Part shown: in pieces, positions 1 to 4,879 of the stretch
How positions within the stretch are numbered: position 1 is the first letter of the stretch
Layout: every line of letters starts with the position of its first letter
Assembly: GCA_946481405.1 (NCBI GenBank)
Contig: CAMLNY010000135.1
Span: 1-5,319 of the forward strand
Length of the DNA stretch: 5,319 nucleotides
Direction of reading: 5' to 3'
Origin: an uncultured Brevundimonas sp.
GTDB lineage: Bacteria; Pseudomonadota; Alphaproteobacteria; Caulobacterales; Caulobacteraceae
The notes under the pieces: generated by a model
Seen by the model: the letters and a program-made list of their open reading frames with translations, nothing else
The model's database searches: none
Told to the model about the DNA's origin: nothing
Program-made: the position numbers and the translations under genes

Positions 1-115
1 TCTCCTTCTCCAGGATCCAGCGCGCGTCGTATTCCCGGAAGCCCGTGGGCTTCACCAGCGGAATGGTCTCGAATTCGAAGGTGTTCGGAACCAGATCCTG
101 GCGCGGCTTCAGCAT
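1..115 (-). CDS. Phosphomannomutase/phosphoglucomutase, N-terminal 38 residues (partial)
   Basis: Only the 5' end is present; the gene continues past the left edge. Read on the minus strand from the ATG at 115, it gives MLKPRQDLVP, then NTFEFETIPL, VKPTGFREYD and ARWILEKE. The VKPTGFREYDARW stretch is what I recall as the hallmark start of the alphaproteobacterial PMM/PGM of the alpha-D-phosphohexomutase superfamily. That enzyme interconverts mannose/glucose 6- and 1-phosphates in the cytoplasm and feeds nucleotide-sugar synthesis for LPS, capsule or exopolysaccharide. The catalytic phosphoserine loop lies outside the window. The start is chosen because AAGGA ends seven bases before this ATG. 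The frame stays open upstream, but has only weak TTG starts and no ribosome site. The gene is divergent from gpmA. Family assignment rests on a short N-terminus recognised from memory. Confidence 0.82.
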   Translation of the reverse strand, partial: MLKPRQDLVPNTFEFETIPLVKPTGFREYDARWILEKE

Positions 116-150
116 GGCGATGTCCTTGAAGGAAGAGGGCTTCCAGTGGT

Positions 151-169
151 CCGGCGGTATACCCGCCGG
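151..169. promoter_or_regulatory. Perfect 7+7 inverted repeat over the mutase -10 element (possible operator)
   Basis: CCGGCGG (151-157) and CCGCCGG (163-169) are exact reverse complements separated by TATAC. The repeat spans the -10 element of the leftward promoter, where a bound repressor would block opening. It is too near the predicted transcription start, and lacks a U-run, to be a terminator. G/C-only arms arise readily by chance in this base composition, so the operator reading is tentative. Confidence 0.3.
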
Positions 170-184
170 GTTGCAAGCGGACAA
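156..184 (-). promoter_or_regulatory. Candidate promoter of the phosphomannomutase gene
   Basis: On the minus strand, TTGTCC (184-179) is followed after exactly 17 bases by TATACC (161-156). In the Caulobacter housekeeping format (recalled as TTGACGS, 10-14 bases, GCTANAWC) the -10 reads GGTATACC, matching six of eight positions. The predicted transcript would start near 149 and have a leader of about 34 bases ending in the AAGGA ribosome site. Seen: the hexamers and spacing. Inferred: activity. Confidence 0.5.
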
Positions 185-238
185 CAACGCCTGATCCCTG
201 TTATCGCTGCACTGCGAAACCCGTGCGACTCCCCCTGC

Positions 239-267
239 TTGACCCCTGTGCAACGCGGTCCTACCCC
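239..267 (+). promoter_or_regulatory. Candidate promoter of gpmA
   Basis: TTGACC (239-244) is a good -35 element. CCTACCCC (260-267) follows at the Caulobacter spacing (14 bases after the 7-base TTGACCC) and shares only the CTA and final C of GCTANAWC. The predicted start would be near 274, giving a very short leader before the ribosome site at 282-286. The -10 half is weak. Confidence 0.33.
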
Positions 268-290
268 GGAAGACCGAAACCGGAGAGCCC

Positions 291-1004
291 ATGCCCCGTC
301 TGATCCTGCTCCGCCACGGCCAGAGCCAATGGAACCTCGAAAACCGCTTCACCGGCTGGGTCGATGTCGATCTGACCGCGGAGGGCGAGGCCCAGGCGCG
401 GCGCGGCGGCGAATTGATCGCCGAGGCCGGGTTCAAGCCGGCGGTCATGTTCACCTCGGTCCTGACGCGGGCGAAGCGGACGGGGGCGCTGGCCCTGTCG
501 TCGGCGGGGCTCAGGGATGTGCCCGTGATCGAGGATTGGCGGCTGAACGAGCGCCACTACGGCGGGCTGACTGGTCTGGACAAGGCCGAGACCGCCCTCA
601 AGCACGGCGAGGACCAGGTGAAGATCTGGCGCCGCAGCTACGACATTCCGCCTCCGCCGCTGGAGGCGGGCTCGGAATGGGACTTCTGGGAGGACGCCCG
701 GTACGCCGGTCAGGACATTCCGGACACCGAAAGCCTGAAGACCACGCTGGATCGCGTCCTGCCCTACTGGAACGAAGTGATCGCGCCGCGTCTGAAAGCC
801 GGGGAGGACGTGCTCATCGCGGCCCACGGCAATTCGCTGCGCGCCATCGTCAAACACCTGTTCGCTGTGCCGGACGACCAGATCGTCGGGGTCGAGATCC
901 CGACCGGCAATCCGCTGGAGATCGATCTGGACGCGAACCTCAAGCCGACGGCCGCCCGTTACCTCGACACGGGCCGCGCGACCGAACTGCCGGCTATCGG
1001 ATGA
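291..1004 (+). CDS. gpmA: 2,3-bisphosphoglycerate-dependent phosphoglycerate mutase
   Basis: Cytoplasmic glycolytic/gluconeogenic enzyme interconverting 3- and 2-phosphoglycerate through a phosphohistidine. The 237-residue protein begins MPRLILLRHGQSQWN, with the RHG signature at residues 8-10 and catalytic His9. The substrate loop NRFTGWVDVDL follows at about 18-28. Arg60 is in LTRAKRT, the acid/base Glu87 and Arg88 are in LNERHYGGL, and the second catalytic histidine is His179 in IAAHGNS. All residues expected of the dPGM branch of the histidine phosphatase superfamily are present. The length is slightly below the roughly 250 of the E. coli enzyme and usual for alphaproteobacteria. The start is set by the RHG position and by GGAGA at 282-286, only four bases away. 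The stop overlaps the next gene as ATGA, so the two are probably translationally coupled. Confidence 0.95.
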   Translation: MPRLILLRHGQSQWNLENRFTGWVDVDLTAEGEAQARRGGELIAEAGFKPAVMFTSVLTRAKRTGALALSSAGLRDVPVIEDWRLNERHYGGLTGLDKAETALKHGEDQVKIWRRSYDIPPPPLEAGSEWDFWEDARYAGQDIPDTESLKTTLDRVLPYWNEVIAPRLKAGEDVLIAAHGNSLRAIVKHLFAVPDDQIVGVEIPTGNPLEIDLDANLKPTAARYLDTGRATELPAIG

Positions 1005-1621
1005 GCGAGGACGCGGTCTTTATGCGCCGGGCCATCGACCTGGCGCTCGACCGGATGGGCGAGACCTGGCCCAATCCGGCCGTGGGCTGCGTCATCGTCA
1101 AGGACGGCAAGGTGCTGGCCGAGGCTGCTACGGCGCCGGGCGGGCGCCCCCATGCCGAAGAACAGGCCGTCCCGGCCGCCGGGCCCGATGTCGCGGGCGC
1201 GACCGCCTATGTGACGCTGGAGCCCTGCGGCGCCCGCTCTTCGGGCCGGGCCTCCTGCGCCCAGTTTCTGGCCGAGGCGAAGATCGCCCGGGTGGTGGTG
1301 GCCGCGCTCGATCCGTCGCCCTTCGCTTCGGGGCGCGGCACCGAACGGCTGCGTCAGGCGGGACTCCAGGTCGAGACGGGGTTGATGAAGGATGAGGCCT
1401 CGGTCCTGTCCGAAGGTTTCCTGCACCGGCTGGAGACGGGGCGGCCGATGGTCCGCATCAGCGCCGACGGCAAGGGATTCGACGCCCGCTTCGCCGCCTC
1501 GCCGCGCGCCGATCTGGTGACCGAACTCAAGCGTCTGGGCGAGGCCGGCTACACGCGGCTGTGGACCGGCCCCGGCGAACTGGCGGACGCCCTGGCGGAG
1601 CAGGGTCTGCTGACGACCTGA
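1001..1621 (+). CDS. RibD-like cytidine-deaminase-fold protein with a reduced reductase domain
   Basis: This is a 206-residue protein of the zinc-dependent deaminase fold, closest to the N-terminal pyrimidine deaminase half of RibD (riboflavin synthesis). Seen: FMRRAIDLA at 7-15, WPNPAVGCVIVKDG at 23-36, the zinc/proton-shuttle motif HAE at 51-53, VTLEPC with Cys76, Cys86, and the strand ARVVVAALDPSP at 96-107. GRGTERLRQAGLQVETGLM (111-129) and EGFLHRLETGRPMVRI (138-153) continue the RibD pattern into the first reductase strand. After that the reductase is mostly missing. ADGKGFDARF resembles the SLDGRTA loop, and RLWTGPGELADALAEQGLL (186-204) resembles the late GPxLAxxLLxAGLV helix. Full RibD is about 360-370 residues. 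C76-x9-C86 has one residue more than the usual C-x8-C. The start is the ATG overlapping the gpmA stop; an upstream extension of the frame is only a shadow of gpmA. Probably a paralogue with its own deaminase substrate; function unknown. Confidence 0.8.
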   Translation: MSEDAVFMRRAIDLALDRMGETWPNPAVGCVIVKDGKVLAEAATAPGGRPHAEEQAVPAAGPDVAGATAYVTLEPCGARSSGRASCAQFLAEAKIARVVVAALDPSPFASGRGTERLRQAGLQVETGLMKDEASVLSEGFLHRLETGRPMVRISADGKGFDARFAASPRADLVTELKRLGEAGYTRLWTGPGELADALAEQGLLTT

Positions 1622-1665
1622 ACCGACCCGCCTGATATCTTGCAGAAAACCGGCGTTTCCGAAAA

Positions 1666-1697
1666 CCTTCCTTAAGCGGAGGCGTCCCATGATGGGA
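1666..1697 (+). promoter_or_regulatory. Leader of the first pentapeptide-repeat gene: two small hairpins around a displaced ribosome site
   Basis: The only good Shine-Dalgarno sequence, GGAGG at 1678-1682, lies 17 bases before the ATG at 1700, which is too far for normal initiation. It is six bases before an out-of-frame ATGATG at 1689-1694. GGAGG can pair with CCUUC at 1666-1670 around a seven-base loop. Next to it, TCCCAT (1685-1690) and ATGGGA (1692-1697) form a perfect inverted repeat. If the second hairpin folds, it brings GGAGG within about five bases of the proper ATG. No convincing promoter or terminator is visible in 1622-1699, so read-through from gpmA and the deaminase gene is possible. 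Confidence 0.35.
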
Positions 1698-1699
1698 GA

Positions 1700-2971
1700 A
1701 TGTCAGCCGTCCAGGAAGGCGTCATCAGACGCCGCATCAGCCAGCAGGAGCTTGACGCCATCTGCGCGCGTCACGACCGCCTGTGGCAGGCGCGCCCCGG
1801 CGGCGCGCGGGCGGTTTTCGCCTGGATGGACCTGTCGGGCCTGAGTCTGAAGGGCCGCAATCTGGCGGACGCCGATTTCGCCGCCTCCTCGATGATCGGC
1901 TGCGACCTGACGGGCTGCAAGCTCGACAACGCCTCCTTCTTCGGGGCTGACATGCAGGACGCTATCCTGATCGACGCCTCCATGCGCCGGGCCGATCTGC
2001 GCGGCGCCTGCCTGCGCGGGGCGGACCTGTCGGGCGCGGACCTTTTCGAGGCCGATCTGCGCGAGGGCACCATCGCCTCCGCCGACCGCAAGGTCGGCTT
2101 CCGAGTCGTCGAGGCCAAAGGACGGGAGATCACCCAGGCCCAGGGCGCCAGTCTGGTGGGCGCCAATCTGCAGCGGTCGCGCCTGTCTGGGATCGCGGCC
2201 CAGTCGGCGGACTTCTCCGACGCGATCATGAAGGACTGCAAGCTGGTCCGGGCCAACCTCAAACAGGCGGTGTTCCGGGGCGCGGATCTGGCTGGAGCCG
2301 ACATGTCGGGCGCCGACCTGACCGGGGCGGACCTGCGCGACGCGGTTCTGGTCGGGGTGAACGCGACGGCCTGGCGCACGGACGGAGCCAATCTGGACGG
2401 CGCCCTGACGGACAAGGGCTCGGCCGGCGAGCCGGTGGCCCAGCTGCCGGCCGCACACATGCTGCATGAACACGCCACCTGGTGCGAAAGCGGCGGAGTC
2501 GAGGGCCAGCCGTCGGTATTCGATCACGTCGACCTCCGCGGTCTCGGCTCGATCCCCGGGCTCAATCTGACGGCCCTGTCGGCCAAGGGGGCGGTCTTCT
2601 ATGGCCTCAACATGGAGGGGGTGCAGCTGCAGGGCGCGCACCTCGAAGGCGCGGACCTGCGCTCGGTCAATCTGCGCGGAGCGGACCTGCGCGGCGCCCG
2701 TCTGACCGGTGCGCGGTTGAACGGGGCGGATCTGCGCGAGGCGCAGCTGGGACCGCTGATGCTGGGGCCGGAGCGACTGATGCCCGCCGACCTGACCGAT
2801 GCGGTGCTTCGCTCCGCCGATCTTTCCGGAGCCGATCTGCGGCGCTGCGTCCTCACTGGCGCGGACCTGACCCGGGCCAATATGCATGGCGCCCAGACGC
2901 GCCACGCCGATTTCACAGACGCGGTTCTCGTCGGGGTTCGCGGACTTCAACGGGAGGGGGAACCGGTATGA
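1700..2971 (+). CDS. Pentapeptide-repeat protein, two-module (first of pair)
   Basis: A 423-residue soluble protein built mainly of A(D/N)LXX repeats, expected to fold as a right-handed quadrilateral beta-helix. There is no signal peptide or membrane segment. Layout: helical start (1-24); cap motif H25-x3-W29 then GG34-35 and DLSG (44-47); repeat block 43-122; non-repeat insertion 123-148; second block 149-238; linker with a second cap motif (H256, W261-CES-GG265-266, DLR 278-280); third block about 290-411, interrupted by GPLMLGPERLMP at 351-362; short acidic tail. The order cap-plus-helix is thus repeated twice. Pentapeptide proteins such as MfpA and Qnr mimic DNA and protect gyrase, but they are about half this size, and no specific target can be read here. 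The start at 1700 is supported by alignment with the next gene from residue 6 on, although its ribosome site is poor. Confidence 0.9.
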   Translation: MSAVQEGVIRRRISQQELDAICARHDRLWQARPGGARAVFAWMDLSGLSLKGRNLADADFAASSMIGCDLTGCKLDNASFFGADMQDAILIDASMRRADLRGACLRGADLSGADLFEADLREGTIASADRKVGFRVVEAKGREITQAQGASLVGANLQRSRLSGIAAQSADFSDAIMKDCKLVRANLKQAVFRGADLAGADMSGADLTGADLRDAVLVGVNATAWRTDGANLDGALTDKGSAGEPVAQLPAAHMLHEHATWCESGGVEGQPSVFDHVDLRGLGSIPGLNLTALSAKGAVFYGLNMEGVQLQGAHLEGADLRSVNLRGADLRGARLTGARLNGADLREAQLGPLMLGPERLMPADLTDAVLRSADLSGADLRRCVLTGADLTRANMHGAQTRHADFTDAVLVGVRGLQREGEPV

Positions 2972-4173
2972 CGACGATGGTGAGACGCCGACTTGGACAG
3001 GGCGACTTCGACATGTTCGCCGCCGCGCACGAGCGGTTCGTCACCGGCAAGCCGGGCGGACGCAAGCTGTCGCTGAAGTTCATCGACCTGACCGGAGTGT
3101 CGATGGCGCACCGGATTCTGGACGACGCCGACTTCTCCGGCTCGGTGCTGGAAAACTGCAACATGGCGGGGGCGAAGCTGGAGCGCGCCATCCTGTTCGG
3201 CTGCGACCTGCGCGGCGCCGACCTGACCCGCGCCTCGCTGAAGCGCGCCGACATCCGCGGCACCTGCCTGCAGGGCGCCGACCTGTCGGAGGCCGACCTG
3301 ACCCAGGCCGACTTCCGCGAAGGGGTCATCGCCGTTCCGCACGAAACCAAGGGTCTGGCCTCGGCCCGTCACGAAACGCGTCAGGGCGTGGCCGACGGCG
3401 CGCGCTTCTCGGGCGCGACCCTGGACGGATCGCGCTTCGACGGGGTCAGCGCCTGCAAGGCCGACTTCACCGACTGCTCGATGCGCGGCGCGCGCCTGAC
3501 CGGCGCCAATCTGAAGGACGCCGACCTGTCCGGCGCCCTGCTGGAAGGGGCCGACGTCGGCGGGGCCAATCTGGCCGGGGCGCGGCTGTGCGGCTCCATC
3601 CTTACCGGGGTGGCGCTGGAGCGGGCGCGTCTGGACAAGACCGACACCACCGGCGCCGTGCGCGAGCCGACCGCGGCCGCCATCGCCCGGGCCGAGGAAC
3701 TGTACCAGCTGGCTCTGGACGCCAATGCCTGGGTCGAGAGCGGCGGCGTTCTGGGCGGCCCGGCCGTTCTGGACGGCGAGGACCTGCGTCCGCTCGGCGA
3801 TCGTCTGAAGGGTCTGAAGCTGTCGGCGATGAGCGCCAAGGGCGCCTGTCTGGCGGGCCTCGACCTGCGCGGCGCCCAGCTTCAGGGCGCCAATTTCGAA
3901 AAGGCCGATCTGCGCGGCGCGCTGCTGGGCAAGGCCGACCTCCGCGGCGCCCGCTTCGGCGAGGCCCTGATGACCAAGGCCGATCTGACGGCGGCCGACG
4001 TCAGCCCCCTGCCGCTCGGCCCGACGCGCACTGTGCCGGCCAATCTGGGCGGAGCGAAGATGCGCTACGCCGTTCTTCACCGCGCCGATCTGTCGAAGGC
4101 CAATCTGACGGCCGCCGACCTTCTGGGCGCCGACGCCGCGGGGGCCCGGCTCGAAGGCGCGGTTCTGGTGGAC
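1823..4173 (+). repeat. Coding array of 15-base pentapeptide-repeat units
   Basis: Across both genes the DNA repeats every 15 bases with variants of GCNGANCTG plus six more bases (for example gcggacctgcgcggc), encoding Ala-Asp/Asn-Leu-X-X. The array is not continuous. It breaks at the two insertions (about 2066-2143 and 3322-3399), at the inter-module linkers (about 2417-2560 and 3640-3810) and at the two PLxLGPxR loops (about 2750-2785 and 4003-4038). It also produces long open frames on the opposite strand that mirror the periodicity. Adjacent units differ at silent and coding positions, so this is an old array and not a recent slippage expansion. Confidence 0.85.
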
Positions 4174-4224
4174 GCCTGCATGGACCGCATCACCGGTCTT
4201 TCTGTGCCGGCCGCCGCGGCCTGA
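2968..4224 (+). CDS. Pentapeptide-repeat protein, two-module (second of pair, paralogue)
   Basis: A 418-residue paralogue of the preceding gene with the same architecture. It starts MTTMVRRRLGQGDFDMFAAA, aligning with the EGVIRRRISQQELDAI region of the first protein. A cap motif follows (H21, GG30-31, DLTG 40-43, with Val25 in place of the tryptophan). Repeat block 39-118, insertion 119-144 and second block 145-224 come next. An Ala/Glu-rich linker (235-254) leads to the second cap W255-VES-GG259-260 and DLR (272-274). The third block, about 282-402, contains the conserved interruption SPLPLGPTRTVP (346-357). No signal peptide or membrane segment is seen. The ATG overlaps the previous stop as ATGA, and GGGAGG (2952-2957) is ten bases upstream, so coupled translation and possible complex formation are likely. 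The open frame extends upstream to 2482, but that part is a shadow of the first gene. Role unknown. Confidence 0.9.
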   Translation: MTTMVRRRLGQGDFDMFAAAHERFVTGKPGGRKLSLKFIDLTGVSMAHRILDDADFSGSVLENCNMAGAKLERAILFGCDLRGADLTRASLKRADIRGTCLQGADLSEADLTQADFREGVIAVPHETKGLASARHETRQGVADGARFSGATLDGSRFDGVSACKADFTDCSMRGARLTGANLKDADLSGALLEGADVGGANLAGARLCGSILTGVALERARLDKTDTTGAVREPTAAAIARAEELYQLALDANAWVESGGVLGGPAVLDGEDLRPLGDRLKGLKLSAMSAKGACLAGLDLRGAQLQGANFEKADLRGALLGKADLRGARFGEALMTKADLTAADVSPLPLGPTRTVPANLGGAKMRYAVLHRADLSKANLTAADLLGADAAGARLEGAVLVDACMDRITGLSVPAAAA

Positions 4225-4228
4225 CACG

Positions 4229-4258
4229 AAAAAAGGGCGGCCCCGACGGAGCCGCCCT
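4229..4258 (-). terminator. Rho-independent terminator of hsp20
   Basis: Stem arms AGGGCGGC (4234-4241) and GCCGCCCT (4251-4258) pair perfectly around a nine-base loop. Read on the minus strand, the hairpin is followed by a run of six U (4234-4229, the first of them within the stem), the classical layout. It lies 27 bases past the hsp20 stop codon. On the plus strand the A-run precedes the stem and no U-run follows, so it would work poorly for the pentapeptide-repeat genes that end at 4224. Confidence 0.88.
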
Positions 4259-4284
4259 CCTCTACCCCGAAGAAACCGGAGCGC

Positions 4285-4746
4285 TTACGCGGCTTCGCCT
4301 TCGATGAGGGTTGCGTTCGACACGCCCGTCGCGATCTCGATGCGGCGGGGCTTCAGGGCCTCGGGCAGTTCGCGCTTCAGGCTGATGGCCAAGAGGCCGT
4401 TGTCGAGCGAGGCGGTCGTCACGACCACATAGTCGGCCAGCTGGAAGCGGCGCTCGAAGTCGCGCTCGGCCAGGCCGCGATGCAGATAGGTCTTGGCCGT
4501 GTCGTCGTTGGCGGTCTTGCGGCCGGTGACGGTCAGCTGGTTTTCCTTGGCCTCGATCGTCAGTTCGTCGGGCTTGAAGCCGGCGACGGCGATCTCGATC
4601 CGGTATTCGTTCTCGCCCGTGGTCTCGATGTTGTAGGGCGGCCAGCCGTTTTCCTGGCTGGTGCGCGCGGCGCTTTCCAGCTGACGGGCCAGACGGTCGA
4701 AACCGACGGCGGAACGATAAAGGGGGGTGAAGTCGATGGTACGCAT
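4285..4746 (-). CDS. ibpA: Small heat-shock protein, Hsp20/IbpA family
   Basis: ATP-independent cytoplasmic holdase that binds unfolding proteins and keeps them ready for DnaK/ClpB. The 153-residue protein has the IbpA-type start MRTIDFTPLYRSAVGFDRLA, then the alpha-crystallin domain from about YNIETTGENEYRIEIAVAGF (38-57) to 127. Within that domain are FKPDELTI, LTVTGRK (71-77), the strand RDFERRFQLADYV (95-107) and the family motif ASLDNGLLAISL (112-123). The C-terminal anchor is R135-IEI (136-138), the I-x-I motif that docks on neighbouring subunits, followed by a short tail. Length is normal. The start is fixed by AGGAG (4757-4753) six bases upstream. The leader folds as a ROSE-like thermometer, and a strong terminator follows. 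The gene is convergent with the pentapeptide-repeat pair and divergent from the exported methyltransferase-like gene. Confidence 0.95.
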   Translation of the reverse strand: MRTIDFTPLYRSAVGFDRLARQLESAARTSQENGWPPYNIETTGENEYRIEIAVAGFKPDELTIEAKENQLTVTGRKTANDDTAKTYLHRGLAERDFERRFQLADYVVVTTASLDNGLLAISLKRELPEALKPRRIEIATGVSNATLIEGEAA

Positions 4747-4750
4747 GTCG

Positions 4751-4772
4751 ATCTCCTGATCATCAGCAAGAT
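4751..4772 (-). promoter_or_regulatory. ROSE-like RNA thermometer hairpin masking the hsp20 ribosome site
   Basis: In the hsp20 mRNA, AUCUUGCUGA (4772-4763) folds back on UCAGGAGAU (4759-4751) over the loop UGA. The pairing has nine base pairs, including one U-G wobble opposite the Shine-Dalgarno sequence, with a single unpaired G (4767). UUGCU facing AGGA with a bulged G is the signature of ROSE elements (repression of heat-shock gene expression), known from rhizobial and other proteobacterial small heat-shock genes. There the helix melts on warming and frees the ribosome site. The sequence match is direct; heat response is inferred from the family. Confidence 0.78.
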
Positions 4773-4776
4773 TGAG

Positions 4777-4858
4777 CCGCCTCGCGTTTTCCCGAGACGG
4801 CGATGGGGATCAGTCCGAACGGTCCCTGCCGGGCCCCGTCTGGTCTGCAAGAGCCCGG
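4777..4858 (-). promoter_or_regulatory. Upstream hairpins of the hsp20 leader
   Basis: Just 5' of the thermometer hairpin, CCGUCUCG (4800-4793) pairs with CGAGGCGG (4784-4777) over an eight-base loop containing AAAA, giving eight pairs with one G-U. Further 5', CCGGGC (4858-4853) can pair with GCCCGG (4834-4829), and GGGA (4826-4823) with a downstream UCCC. ROSE leaders typically have one to three temperature-stable hairpins before the melting one, so this layout fits. The first hairpin is convincing; the more distant ones are weak. Confidence 0.5.
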
Positions 4859-4879
4859 GATCGGCGCTCTCGAACGAAC

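Noticed and set aside
261..857. Antisense open frame over gpmA
   Set aside because: Low-complexity shadow frame opposite a clearly identified enzyme gene; no ribosome site or recognised motif.
146..1000. Upstream extension of the deaminase frame through gpmA and the intergenic region
   Set aside because: The Arg/Pro/Gly-rich translation has no family resemblance, while gpmA in the other frame has every catalytic residue. The deaminase begins at 1001.
1672..1675. TTAA at the first repeat gene considered as a CtrA site
   Set aside because: The second TTAA at the required seven-base spacing is absent.
1703..2950. Long antisense open frame (415 codons) opposite the first pentapeptide-repeat gene, with its own periodic sequence
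   Set aside because: It is the mirror of the repeat codons (GCC-GAC-CTG read backwards gives Gln-Val-Gly), in a GC-rich region where stops are rare. No ribosome site or family match.
2482..2967. Upstream extension of the second pentapeptide-repeat frame
   Set aside because: It is a shadow of the first repeat gene. The ATG at 2968 has a good ribosome site and aligns with the paralogue's N-terminus.
1823..4173. The 15-base repeats considered as a CRISPR or tandem DNA repeat
   Set aside because: There are no constant repeats with unique spacers. The periodicity is codon-based and encodes a known protein fold.
1700..4224. Naming the pentapeptide proteins as Qnr/MfpA-type gyrase protectors
   Set aside because: They are about twice the size, with extra cap motifs and linkers, and nothing in the sequence or neighbours points to gyrase or quinolones.
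2947..4227. Long antisense open frame (426 codons) opposite the second pentapeptide-repeat gene, meeting the other antisense frame in a 4-base overlap
   Set aside because: Same mirror effect. The overlap simply reflects the ATGA junction of the two real genes. The start region falls within the hsp20 terminator area.
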